This document shows, in pieces, positions 11,301-18,500 of a DNA stretch of 64,000 nucleotides (position 1 is the stretch's first letter; every line of letters begins with the position of its first letter). The stretch is from Trinickia caryophylli (GTDB lineage: Bacteria; Pseudomonadota; Gammaproteobacteria; Burkholderiales; Burkholderiaceae). The notes below the pieces were generated by a model. It ran no database searches and had not been told where the DNA came from. It saw nothing but the letters and a program-made list of their open reading frames with translations. The stretch lies in contig NZ_CP139970.1 in NCBI RefSeq assembly GCF_034424545.1, forward strand, positions 3,906,001 through 3,970,000. The letters are read 5' to 3'. Both the position numbers and the translations under genes were made by a program.

Positions 11301-13213
11301 TCATCGGTCAGGACGTGACGCTGAACTTCGAGGGGAGCGGGCAGGGCAGCATTCTCAACACGGGGAACATCTCGGCGTCGGGCACATTGACGGTGAACAC
11401 GCCGACGCTGACGAATCAGGCCAACGAGGTGAACGTTGGCCAGATCTGGAGCAAGGTGAAGGGCGGGTACGTCGACACGACGGGCACGGTCGTGCAGCCG
11501 GGCGGGTTCATGAGCGCGGCGAACATGGATCTCAACGTACAGACGTTGAGCCAGATCGGCGGGGCGTTGCAGAAGCTGACTGCGGATGGTCAGATCGACG
11601 AAGCCGGCACGCAGCAACTGACGGCCGCACTGACGCAGCAATTGGGCGGCAACTTTACGCAGATGACGTTGGCCGATCATCTGCACACGGACTTCGTCAA
11701 AGAAGGTGGCTCCTTTGGGATGGAGCAACTGATCGGCATGGTCGCGGCGGTGGCGTTGTCGGTCATGATGGGTCCCGAGACGTTTGCGATGTACAACGGG
11801 CTCATCGATCCGATCATGTTTGCGGCGATCAGTCCGACATTGGGGGTATTGGCGAGTGCGGCGGCAACGGGGCTGGCTGCGGCAACTACAGCGCTGGCGG
11901 CTGGGGCGGTTTCGCAGGTTATTTCGACTGGGTCTCTTGATCTCAAGCAGGTTCTGGAGGGCGCGGCGATAACCGGGCTGACAGCGGGGTTGACCCAGGG
12001 CCTGCTGGGTTCGACGGGCATCATGAACTGGGGCGGCGGCGTTACGCAGGCTTCATCGGCAACGACGCTTAACAATCTGGGCACCACGGCAGAGAACATT
12101 GCGGGACAGGCGCTAATCGGTGCATCGGTGCAGACGGCGATTGCTGGCGGTAGCTTCGGAAGTGCGTTCTTGCGCAACGTCGAGCAGGACACCGTGGCGG
12201 TGGGTGCGAACGAGATTGGCTCGCTCAGCCAGTCGGTATCATGGATGGCGGAAGGAACGCCGATGTACATCCTCACGCATTCGGCGTTGGGGTGTGCGGG
12301 GTCAGCGGTCGCGGGAACGGGGTGTGAAAGTGGGGCCATTGGCGGAGCCGTGAGTGCGGCGTTCTCGCCGGACTTCATCAAGGCAATCGATCCGACGGGG
12401 GCACAACTGAGTTCGGGTCAGCAAGCGGCGTTGGCCGGCTTTGCGACGCTGCTGGGAGGAGTAACCGCAGGGCTCGCAGGGCGGAACGCGCAGGCCGGTG
12501 CGCTGGCGGCCCAGAACGAGGCGCTGAACAACTCCGGGGACCACCCGGATGACGCTGCGAAAAAAGGCGGATTGCTGAGCGCGTTCGGCAACTGGTTGCA
12601 AAACACCTACGGCGATCCGCTCGGCGACCTCGGCCGTTGGGGTAACCAGTTTCTGGGGCTAGTGAAGGCCAACAATGGGCAGACGCCGCCGTCGGATCCG
12701 AACCCGCTTGTGCAGGCGAACAATGGTAATCCGCCGGCGACTGGCGGGTCAGTGGTGACGCCGCCGGTGGTAGCTTGCTCTCCCGGCGCAGGGTGCGTGT
12801 TTACGCCACCGATAGCTACTCCGGGCGCGACCGGTGCGCCGAGCAACGCGCTGCTGTCGAATGGCAACGGCGGAAATACGGGAAGTGGAGCAAGCGGAGA
12901 AGATTCGTCGACGAGCGGCGGACGCATTCAGATTGACGACTCGCGAGCGGGGCATATCTTCCGCGATTCGGATGGACATATCAGTGATACTCCGGCGAAT
13001 CGCCAGCTTCTTGAAAATGTTGCGAACGATCCATCAGCTGTTTTAGGAACGGATAAGTACGGCACTACGTGGGCTGCGAAAACAAATCCGGACGGCACCC
13101 AGACATGGGTAGGTATCCGAGGTGGTAAGGTTAGCTACGGTGGAATTAACCAAACGCCAAAGTCGTTTAATCCTCAAACTGGGTTGGCCTCACCTACGAG
13201 GCCGGGTAAGTGA
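2342..13213 (+). CDS. cdiA: CdiA-like two-partner-secreted filamentous hemagglutinin/toxin (TpsA)
   Basis: A 3623-residue exoprotein. The ATG at 2342 is preferred over a TTG 12 bases earlier. An extended N-terminus with a hydrophobic stretch near residues 45-60 probably serves as signal peptide. The TPS (haemagg_act) domain follows, with NPNL near residue 178 and NPNGI near residue 221. Residues about 400-2000 are degenerate FHA repeats of the G-x-D-V-x-L-x-A-G-x type. A hydrophobic DUF637-like pre-toxin region lies near residues 3120-3290. The segment from residue 3330 is shared with the orphan cassettes and contains AQNEALNN where CdiA proteins often carry VENN. The last about 95 residues, from GHIFRDSDGH to the end, are the likely toxin, perhaps a BECR-type nuclease (low certainty). 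The stop is one base before the immunity gene. Confidence 0.9.
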   Translation: MTRAKRGDWQRLEHAQAARDQLHLRAVTAEEDAGTRRYRGWQRALSAFVAAALFVGPITVTVESGHQAAGVLAAGSHRIDDDAWQAIQDIASLRFRFAMNAVHAAPIVDPAAPLSFQPKITQSTGAGGGVPVVNITAPNAAGISLNQYQSFNIDAIGLILNNSLQSGTSLTGGTVAANPNLNGRTASVILNQVTSTGAGYASVLAGPLEVFGAPATVIIANPNGIAVRGAGFTNTIGVTLTTGTPQFLTGNGGTATDFANATAVGYDVRGGHIQIEGNAGVNGPGSGIEGTVGTIDMIGETVGINAPLYAGTRINVIAGDQFVMPATVDSTGTTYSTQPNGSANASAAVGGGNQTFAIDATAFGAMTAGQISMVGTTAGMGVRVDGALAATAGNLTLSSNGDLTVTSHTAQQDVSITSAGTTTLTGTGVAGGNYRVNAAGDVVSEGTVQAGGDLSFAAGNNLTVSGQATAQSDVTLQVGRNVALTGSLASGKAFGANVSGAFEVAGSLLIGTDATLASGSLNVPGVVIVQQNGTFNVAADITGSGSIAFGQSGALTSGHDVLLTGKLLSNDLRVDAANSAAFADVQAGGAFAATARGGDVTFNGNAAAVGNTAVQAANDVVVSGVLAGGAGVALSAQRNVTVAASGTVQSVGDLSMNAVSGDVSALGTLTSAAALGAHAGHNVVLNGATSAVGDTTLDAVNDVTVGSTLAVQGNGTVTAGHDIALAGTSGFAKDVTATAGHDLSVAGSLQGNGVKLTAANAVTLNDVQANGALSIASTGSNGGIVVNGTVASLSDGTVHAANTVAVNGTLKTAGALDVTAGADTSIAGNVTSNGDMNLRNTVGSLTSTGQIQSGGNLAVDAAQTIDLGTGATSALGDIGLTAGRDVIVNGTLVAQGNGTISAGNAIAGNAALAFGLAANLHSTGDTALTGSLRGATIQTNAGGSGSFANVQAGSTIAMSATGDLALTGTLVGGATASLTAGRDVSVAGTSTVTLDTTIQGGRDVNVTGTVNGQGNGLVVAGRDITGNGTLAFEQAAVLNAGRNVVQGGLVQGNTVQVTAGSDVAVNNAQSASGLTLSAGTSGAGNLTVNGSVSAAQAITATAFGNVAIGNAGKLAAGSTLGVGALNDIVNAGVLESTGDMTLNARLGSLDATGGINSGGLLTITTGLDLSLGVSTTSVGAMTLAASRNVVLNGTLVGESSGSIGAGQDILGAGTQSFASAALVSAQRDIALTGSLQANAIQAKAGNSATLHDVVSSTTLDVTANGNAAGGDVSITGNASAAGAVTVNAARDVLVQGSVGSNSTVGLTATRNVTVTGGLQSIGDLTVTARRGNALLNGTATTSGALKVVSGADTQLGGTTNAGGNIDVEATGNIALTGSLAGQGTGVLSAGNDITGAGAAAFAQAATVVAAHDTALTGSLQGAAVKVVAGNNARLGTVQAMTGNIDVTAYGLAGEGDLTVGGTATAFGAVSLAAARDVNVAGAINSLTATTIGAGRNLTTGNITAGSDVELDTSNGTVIAGDVKTNGNLWVDAGGSASLGNVQAAGVVAMDSLGIDGVGDIDVRGGLIAGGATVIDAARDAHVAANLTTGGGLTVSAGRNVSAGGAVAANADMNLTASNGNLSVGGMASTVGNLNAKAGGSLSMAGSLVNGNTTLSSGGAMTLTNGLFGLGSAMITSGGAIAGGGSLTFAGDIVVSSGAGIALGGVQGAGLFKASAVGDMSFGATTAVGNVTAKSTSGSVAFNGQVQSGGAVDIEAARNASVTGGIASTGNVTVSGGAGNVSVAGVSANGDVAMTAGQTLTLSGSSVVAGEVVLNGGNVTLTGSTAGSKNIAVTASGNVDTSQASIVSTKDLQVSGANVTLGNAIVGGALNAQATNQLSLKGSAVDVVGNATFVSQNGFSNAGSVLAGGALTVSAANVTNAANASLASTSTTTITATNFTNAGLVNGKTTKVTVAGALSNVGGALMGLDGVTINTGTLDNRNGLIFAGDPNTTNAPTTGDVSLTINGGGSAFNNASGQLLAQRNMGLSAVNAALDPSLGTISQGGQLSITAGQVNVSGAWYYGGTGVTVNALSGMTNSGTIDGTAPLVISTGGTFTNSGQVIGQDVTFNGTLINAANAVVHAGNVLALNGNMTNRGTVEAATAINVSGGSYDNQAGLTQSQGNIGFNLGGTLQNTGGNIFAGNDISIAAAAVVNDQTAPTSVVTTAAVPVDDPSLLMSTVVGQETYYVGFSSESGLNVDQYVVTATLGDLLAPTGNIQYFDIGYPKSQPVATSGNVSFVKTAQMSTLSSNTRNPTYETVWLLDTGDVNSSAPRQTLTLPMVYRTVSTQQLGTSGVISAGGNISLSAGALSNQGGQISAGGSVSLNIQSLANGAVAPTLTSQVIERVDQTQLDAFVSALRAMEKTTFPSGLIVASTLNSYQDSMVPSATFSIASSVAAPIATGTTLTSSPTGIIAACGNMTIAGGTLTNAGQLYAGNNLLVTAQQLVNQGGNQQQFSSSAGCVAGVSSIACNETTSPRGNNPTTTTFSYTQNNATIFAGNDLVIAAGQVDNTYGNLLAGHDIVIGGVGTTTGSTTPAQSLNNTSGNIVAGNNVTLNISGAVTNKLPSPVTVHQSFGSVEQYSGCMTAGGYKESYCEGYVDQQSGSSSVISAGNNLQITAGSLTNIGSLIAAGNNATIAVAGPVINEAQTLNAYWHSHWVQETGMFSSDKRHDIWACGSAAECTALYGSAYTSVGGTIDPPQPIGNIAATIQAPNLSISSNGQIQNVGNVLGTSVSLTGQKLINGITTANTYTPRVNAPSQVISLSPLTLPGLNLSTPRTSAAVLTSVAGQASYVDTPIGGTSQGQFSPQVLLDNLPSTLQPSSTLFYYNPQEEDLMLQQAALQQTGKASFVDGLAYDSKTNLSVTEQEKAYLYGNALDYAKQNNLQLGQALTQAQVGALDKPMLWYVEQTVPDPSCQATGVASCPTITALMPQVYLPSTTSALSAGGNIIGQDVTLNFEGSGQGSILNTGNISASGTLTVNTPTLTNQANEVNVGQIWSKVKGGYVDTTGTVVQPGGFMSAANMDLNVQTLSQIGGALQKLTADGQIDEAGTQQLTAALTQQLGGNFTQMTLADHLHTDFVKEGGSFGMEQLIGMVAAVALSVMMGPETFAMYNGLIDPIMFAAISPTLGVLASAAATGLAAATTALAAGAVSQVISTGSLDLKQVLEGAAITGLTAGLTQGLLGSTGIMNWGGGVTQASSATTLNNLGTTAENIAGQALIGASVQTAIAGGSFGSAFLRNVEQDTVAVGANEIGSLSQSVSWMAEGTPMYILTHSALGCAGSAVAGTGCESGAIGGAVSAAFSPDFIKAIDPTGAQLSSGQQAALAGFATLLGGVTAGLAGRNAQAGALAAQNEALNNSGDHPDDAAKKGGLLSAFGNWLQNTYGDPLGDLGRWGNQFLGLVKANNGQTPPSDPNPLVQANNGNPPATGGSVVTPPVVACSPGAGCVFTPPIATPGATGAPSNALLSNGNGGNTGSGASGEDSSTSGGRIQIDDSRAGHIFRDSDGHISDTPANRQLLENVANDPSAVLGTDKYGTTWAAKTNPDGTQTWVGIRGGKVSYGGINQTPKSFNPQTGLASPTRPGK

Positions 13214-13214
13214 A

Positions 13215-13427
13215 ATGACTGATTCGTTGACGATCACAGAAGCCTTCCGTGCGATGTTGATCTTCTTAGATCGCTATTACGAGAGAGGAGGTTGTCAAAG
13301 CGAGGACATCGCGACCCTGTTGAGCGGCCTATCGCAAACAGTCTGGGCTGACGGCAGTACAAACGATCCAGCCCAATGGCAAGATTGGTTGGACGCTGTT
13401 CGAGCAGCAAAAGGTGAAGCTGCATAG
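13215..13427 (+). CDS. cdiI: CdiI-type immunity protein for the main CdiA toxin
   Basis: A 70-residue acidic, helical protein (MTDSLTITEAFRAMLIFLDR at its start; WADGSTNDPAQWQDWLDAV near its end). The ATG at 13215 lies one base after the cdiA stop, so translation is probably coupled. An in-frame upstream start at 13122 would overlap cdiA and is unlikely. Size, position and coupling are those of a cognate CDI immunity gene, which binds the toxin domain in the cytoplasm and protects sister cells. No enzymatic motif is visible. The same gene recurs unchanged at 22794, behind the duplicated toxin end. Confidence 0.8.
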   Translation: MTDSLTITEAFRAMLIFLDRYYERGGCQSEDIATLLSGLSQTVWADGSTNDPAQWQDWLDAVRAAKGEAA

Positions 13428-13451
13428 GGCAAGCACGTGAGCCGACCTGAA

Positions 13452-13467
13452 CCCGGCTTCGGCCGGG
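13452..13467. terminator. UUCG-loop hairpin between immunity gene and symE
   Basis: CCCGGC-TTCG-GCCGGG forms a 6-bp stem with a very stable UUCG tetraloop, in the 60-bp gap between the convergent immunity and symE genes. No T-run follows on either strand, so bidirectional terminator function is plausible but not certain. The second copy is at 23031-23046. Confidence 0.5.
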
Positions 13468-13487
13468 CTCGCTGCTTATGGGGGCAG

Positions 13488-13712
13488 TCAAGCGGGCGTG
13501 ATCACCAGCCGCTCGTGTTGGACTTCGATCTTGAGGCGCTGTCGGGGTTTGAAGCCGGCGTGCTCGAGCCACCTTCCTGAGAGCTTGAGCCAGGGCACGA
13601 GGGGCGGGTTGGTACGCCGGCGAGGTGCGTAGGGTCGCCAGCGTCGGGATTCCTGAATCGTGACGCTTCGCGTGGAAGGGGCGTGGAATGCTTTAAGATC
13701 GGCGTCAGCCAT
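13488..13712 (-). CDS. symE: SymE-family toxin
   Basis: A 74-residue basic protein with the SymE core PPLVPWLKLSGRWLEHAGF (residues about 36-54) followed by QRLKIEVQHERLVITP, which matches the AbrB-fold-derived SymE family of type I toxins. E. coli SymE is an SOS-induced nucleoid/RNA-targeting toxin silenced by the antisense RNA SymR; whether an antisense RNA exists here cannot be seen. The gene is convergent with the immunity gene and is repeated at 23067 and, diverged, at 37204. It always stands directly after an immunity gene and before the structured left end of the mobile element, so it appears to travel with the cassette. Confidence 0.85.
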   Translation of the reverse strand: MADADLKAFHAPSTRSVTIQESRRWRPYAPRRRTNPPLVPWLKLSGRWLEHAGFKPRQRLKIEVQHERLVITPA

Positions 13713-14462
13713 GATCGACTCCTGGTGCGAGTTGATGGTGGTCAGCGGGTCGTATGGGTTGCCGCCCGTGCGGCCCGCGCTTCGTTTACGGCGATGTATG
13801 AGTTGAAGTTCTCCTTGATCTGAACGGTCTGAGCGACCGTGATCGACTGTATCGTGAGCGAGCGGTGCTCACCATTGGCCGCTTGGCCGAGGGATCTGCA
13901 GTAAGGTCCAGCGGCGCTGCGCGCCGAAGAAGCACGAAGGGCCGGGGGTAAATCGTCTGCTGCCCGTCATCCCTGCGGGCTGCCGGTCATCAGCCGATTG
14001 AACATAAAGCTTTGAAATTAGCAACGGCCGAAGGGCTGCCCAGCGGTTCACAAGAGCTGCCGCGGGCAGCCCTTCGGCCGTTGCTAATTTGCTTTATGTC
14101 TGGCGCCCCCGGCCCGAGTTACGCGCGCGGTGCGCGCATGAATATGCCAGGGCCGCATGCGCGGCCGACGATGAGGAGTACGAAAGAATCCGAGCATGGC
14201 GCTGGCGCGCAAAGAGAAAAGCCAGGGGCCGCGTTGCGGCCGGAAAGAGAGATGTGCCCCGCCCGCCCCCAAGGGGCTCCCCACCTGCTGCCTGAGTCAG
14301 TGGGACTCACGCTGCTGTCCCGCCAAGTTTAGCGCCGTGCTCGTCGCGTCAAGGGTTCGCTTCGCCGGGCTGCGCCCGCCCTTGACGCGCCTGCGCGCGG
14401 CGCTGGCTGGGTTGGGCCAACAGCGCGAGTGTCGCGCCGGGCGAACAGCAAGGAGCGAAGCG
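13713..14462. other. Gene-free left flank of the mobile element
   Basis: No convincing gene is visible in these 750 bases. The stretch just upstream of symE (about 13731-13795) is conserved at 37448-37512. From about 13933 (CACGAAGGGCCGGGGGTAAA) it matches 37783 onward, which marks the left edge of the element. Besides the long hairpin it contains a 10-bp inverted repeat, GCGTCAAGGG (14346-14355) with CCCTTGACGC (14379-14388). Confidence 0.6.
14002..14099. repeat. Long structured hairpin at left end of the mobile element (attC-like?)
   Basis: Outer 9-bp arms ACATAAAGC (14002-14010) and GCTTTATGT (14091-14099) enclose perfect 27-bp arms (14015-14041 and 14064-14090) with a 22-nt loop. Four extra bases sit on the left side only. 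The flanks CAGCCGATTGA and CTGGCGCCCCCGGCCC are shared with a second, sequence-different but structure-equivalent hairpin at 37858-37916. It lies in the 750-bp gene-free stretch between symE and the 69-residue ORF. Confidence 0.8.
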
Positions 14463-14672
14463 ATGGAAATGAAGGTCGAGATGCTGCCGGAGTTTGTTGC
14501 GTTCTGCGATCAGGAAAAGACCACGGCGGAGGCGGTGCTGAGGTGCTTCATGAGGGATGTGCTGGCCGTGTACGAAGGCAAGCAGGAGCCGAGCGATACG
14601 GCGCTCGGCGTGGTTCAGGCGTACGCGTGGAGCTACTTCGTGAGAGTGACCAATCCTGAGCGGTACTTCTGA
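14463..14672 (+). CDS. Small hypothetical protein of the mobile element
   Basis: A 69-residue acidic protein (starting MEMKVEMLPEFVAFCDQEKT) with a good ribosome site, AAGGAG, 8 bases before the ATG at 14463. It looks helical and soluble, with no known motif that I recognise. It reads toward the hairpin cluster and the primase. The same gene is present in the second copy at 24042. Retention of a strong ribosome site argues it is real. Confidence 0.65.
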   Translation: MEMKVEMLPEFVAFCDQEKTTAEAVLRCFMRDVLAVYEGKQEPSDTALGVVQAYAWSYFVRVTNPERYF

Positions 14673-14682
14673 GCACCGGTTA

Positions 14683-14949
14683 GGGCCGGCGGTGCCGGCC
14701 CGTTGCGCGCGGGTGCGCGCAACGCAAAAGCGCGGTTTGGCATGCGGTGCAAGCCGCCGAGTCGTCTTGCACCGCGGTGCCGAGCGTGGAGAACCGACGG
14801 CCGTCAAGGCCAAGCCCTCCGGGCGCGCGATGCGCGGCCTTGACGGGTTCGAACTCGGTGGGGCGTCTGACGGTTATCTGCGTTGGTCTGCAGGCGCCCA
14901 AGTTCCGCCCGGTTTGCCGTCGGCCTACGGCCGCCGTCAAACCGGGCGG
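14683..14949. repeat. Cluster of strong hairpins upstream of the primase region (possible origin)
   Basis: Four inverted repeats follow one another: GGGCCGGC-ggt-GCCGGCCC (14683-14701), CGTTGCGCGC-gggt-GCGCGCAACG (14701-14724), 11-bp arms at 14801-14811 and 14836-14846, and 12-bp arms at 14905-14916 and 14938-14949. The 367-bp stretch between 14673 and 15039 has no gene. The first two may end transcription of the small ORF, but none has a T-run. The position beside a primase gene suggests a replication origin or single-strand initiation site; this is inference. Confidence 0.55.
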
Positions 14950-15039
14950 GAGAGGGAAGGGTTTAAAGAGAAGAAGAAAAGCGTCCCCAACCCCAGCGTT
15001 GCGGTGGGGTGCATGGGGGCTAAATCGAGATGCGGTCGA

Positions 15040-15420
15040 TTAGCCCTGAGCGAGCACGGTATCGAGCAGGTCGGAGGCGAGCTTCTGCTTGGAGCGAGGC
15101 AAACGACTGATCTGCTCGACTTGCCGTTGCAGTCGAGAAACCGGGCCGGGCTTGTGCGGAAGAGCGGCGGACTCGCCGATGAGTTCGGTGACGCTGACCT
15201 TCAGCTCCGTGGCGAGGGCGAGCAACGTGGGAACAGGCAGACGCAGACGACCGCCCTCGTAATGCGCGAGGGTCTGCTGTGCAATGCCCAGTTGCTCGGA
15301 CAGTTGCACCTGGGTGAGTCCGCGGGCCTTGCGCGCCTGTGCGATGCGCGCACCCAGTTCCTTGAAAAGCTGCTCGTCCTTGGTCTTCACGCCGATGATT
15401 AGCGAGGTGATGAGAGCCAT
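15040..15420 (-). CDS. XRE-family helix-turn-helix repressor
   Basis: A 126-residue protein with a Cro/C1-type HTH at about residues 20-80 (LGARIAQARKARGLTQVQLS, then GIAQQTLAHYEGGRLRLPV). The C-terminal tail is basic (KPGPVSRLQRQVEQI). The ATG at 15420 is chosen; a TTG at 15456 would run into the promoter. It is divergent from the primase gene. The shared 117-bp gap holds a 12-bp palindrome over a putative promoter, so it probably represses the primase/recombinase operon and itself. Confidence 0.85.
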   Translation of the reverse strand: MALITSLIIGVKTKDEQLFKELGARIAQARKARGLTQVQLSEQLGIAQQTLAHYEGGRLRLPVPTLLALATELKVSVTELIGESAALPHKPGPVSRLQRQVEQISRLPRSKQKLASDLLDTVLAQG

Positions 15421-15449
15421 GACGATAACCCTGGTTTCGGAAAGTAGGC

Positions 15450-15478
15450 TTGACAATACTCGTAAACAGAGTACTCTG
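15450..15478 (+). promoter_or_regulatory. Promoter and XRE operator for primase operon
   Basis: TTGACA (15450-15455), a 16-bp spacer and TACTCT (15472-15477) form a plausible sigma-70 promoter reading toward the primase. The perfect palindrome CAGAGTACTCTG (15467-15478) covers the -10 element, and a related ACTC/GAGT half-site lies nearby, as expected for an XRE repressor operator. The second copy is at 25029-25057. Confidence 0.6.
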
Positions 15479-15537
15479 CAACGCAGTTTTTTTACTCTAA
15501 CCCTCTTGACAGGTTTTTAGCGGAGGCCGGGAAGACG

Positions 15538-18500
15538 ATGCCGAAGGCGATCGCAAAGGAAGAGCTCGATCGGCTCAAGAGCGAGGTGTCGCTAAAACGC
15601 CTAATCGAGGGCCAGGGGCACGACCTGATGCGCCGGGGCAAGGATTGGGTGATGCGTTGCCCGTTCCATGACGATGTGTCGCCGAGCCTGGTGGTGACGG
15701 AATCGAAGAACCTGTACCACTGCTTCGGGTGCGGCGCGGCCGGCTCGGTGCTCGATTGGGTGATGAAAACGCAAGGAGTGTCGTTGCCGCACGCGGTGCA
15801 GTTGCTCAAGCAGGACGCGCCGCTCGATGGGATGCGGGTGGGTTTGGTGAAGACGCAGGCGCAACCGCTGCCGTCGGCGCTCGAGCCGCAGGTCGATGAT
15901 CAAGCGCTGCTAGCGCGGGTGGTGGGCTACTACCATGGGACGCTCAAGGAGAGCCCGCAAGGCCAGGCGTATCTGACGGAGCGCGGCTTGATGCATCCGG
16001 AGCTGATCGATCGGTTCAAGCTCGGGCATGCGAATTCGACGCTGGCCTACCAGCTCCCGAAAAAATACACCGTGGCGGGCAAGGCGGTGCGCGAGCAGCT
16101 GCAGCGGGTGGGGGTGACGCGCTCGACGGGCTTTGAGCACTTGGGCGGGTGCATCGTCGTGCCGATCATCGGCGAGGACGAGGACGACCGCGGCCGAGTG
16201 TGGCAACTGTACGGACGGCGCACGGCCGATGCGAAGCTGGGCCGCAACGACGTGAGGCACTTGTACCTTGGCGCGCCGCTGCGCGGGGTGTGGAATGCGT
16301 CGGCGCTGGTGGCGCACAAGGAAATCATCGTGTGCGAGGCGTTAATCGACGCGATGACGTTCTGGTGCGCGGGCTATCGCAACGTGATCGCGGCGTATGG
16401 GGTCAATGGGTTCACCGAGGACCATTGGGCCGCGCTCAAGCGCCACGGCACGCGCCGGGTATTGATCGCGTATGACCGTGACGAGTCGGGCAATGCCGCG
16501 GCTGAGAAACTCGCGACGCAGATGCTGGAATCGAGCATCGAATGCTTCCGGGTGCTGTTTCCGAAGGGGATGGACGCGAACGATTACGCGCGCAAGGTAC
16601 TGCCGGCGCCCAAGAGCCTGGGCGTGATGCTGCAACAGTCGCAGTGGCTGGGCAAAGGCAAGGGGCCAAGCGTAGCTGTGACGGTGCCTCACACGCCCGA
16701 GTTGGCGACTAAAGAAGAAGCGGTGCCGGCAGAGCAGACGTTGCCGACGCCGGCCACGCTCGCCGTTGAGCCGACGCCGGAACCGAGCCCGACCGCTCCT
16801 TCTTTAGCCGCTACAACCGAGCCTGATGTATCGCTGGCGCCCGTGCCGGCCACGGCGCCGGCGCTGCCTGTCGAAGAGCCGACGGCAACGGAGGGGGCCG
16901 CTGGCGAGCTGCTGCTGAGCTTCGGCGATCGGCATTGGCGGGTGCGTGGTTGGCAAAAGAACCTCGGTCCGGACCAGATGCGCGTGAATGTGCAAGTCAG
17001 GAGCGAGGCGGGCTATCACGTCGACACGCTAGACGTGTATAGCGCGAAGCAGCGTGCGGCGTTCATCAAGATGGCCGCTGCCGAGCTCGGCACGCAAGGC
17101 GATACGGTCAAGCGAGATCTCGGGCGCGTGCTATTGAAACTCGAGACGTTGCAGGATGAGGCGATCACGGCCGCCCTCGCGCCGAAGGATGCGGCCCCGC
17201 CGATCGACGAGGCGCAGCAGCGCGCGGCGTTGGAGTTGCTGAAGGCCCCGAATCTGATCGAGCGCATCGTCGAAGACATGGAGCGCTGTGGGATTGTGGG
17301 CGAGTCGACGAATCTGCTGGCGGGCTACCTCGCGGCGGTCTCGCGCAAGCTCGATGCGCCGCTGGCGATCCTGATCCAGTCGACGAGCGCGGCCGGTAAG
17401 AGCTCGCTGATGGACGCGGTGTTGAACCTGATGCCCGACGAAGAGCGGATCCAGTACAGCGCGATGACGGGGCAGAGCCTGTTCTATCTGGGCGAGACGG
17501 ACTTGCAGCACAAGATCCTGGCGATCGCCGAGGAAGAGGGTGTGCGGCAGGCCGCGTATGCTTTGAAACTCTTGCAAAGCGACGGCGAGCTGACGATTGC
17601 TTCGACGGGCAAGGACGAGACGACGGGTAACTTGGTGACGAAGCAATACCGCGTGAAAGGCCCGGTGATGCTGATGCTCACGACGACGGCGATCGACGTC
17701 GACGAAGAATTGCTCAATCGATGTCTGGTGCTGACGATCAACGAGACGCGCGAGCAGACGCGAGCAATCCACGCGCGTCAGCGTGCGGCGCAGACGCTGG
17801 AGGGGCTGCTGGCCGAGGCGGACCGCGAGGCGATTACGACGTTGCACCGCAACGCACAGCGGCTCTTGAAGCCCATACACGTGGTCAATCCGTACGCGCA
17901 TCGGCTGACGTTCTTGGACGACAAGACGAGAACGCGGCGCGATCACGTGAAATACCTGACGCTGATCCGCTCGATTGCGCTGCTGCACCAGCATCAGCGC
18001 GAGGTGAAGCGGGTCGAGCATCGAGGCCAGAGCATCGAATACATCGAGGTGACGCGCGAGGACATTGCGCTGGCGAACCGTATCGCGCATGACGTGCTGG
18101 GCCGCACGCTCGATGAGCTGCCGCCGCAGACGCGGCGCTTGGTGACGTTGTTGGTGGATTGGGTGAGGCATGAGTGCGAGGCCCGAGACGAGACGCGTGA
18201 AGCGCTTCGCTTTACACGGCGCGAGGTACGCACGGCGACACGCTGGGGCGATACGCAACTGAAAATCCATCTGTCGCGCTTGGTCGAGCTCGAGTATGTG
18301 ATCGCGCACCGCGGACGCAACGGCGTGTTCGAGTATGAGTTGCTATACGGCGGCGAGGACGATGGCCGGGCGCATCTGTGCGGGCTGATCGACCCGACTG
18401 CCCTTGCAGACGGCGGCACGCGGTCGGGACCGAGCGATGATCGGTCGGGCTCTGGTCGGGCCATGGTCGGTGGTCGGTCGGATGCGGTTGAGAGGCCGCA

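Noticed and set aside
17131-18309. A 392-codon open frame opposite the primase gene (and its copy at 26710)
   Set aside because: Gln/Arg/His-rich without start signals or domains; a shadow of the primase reading frame, which has clear motifs.
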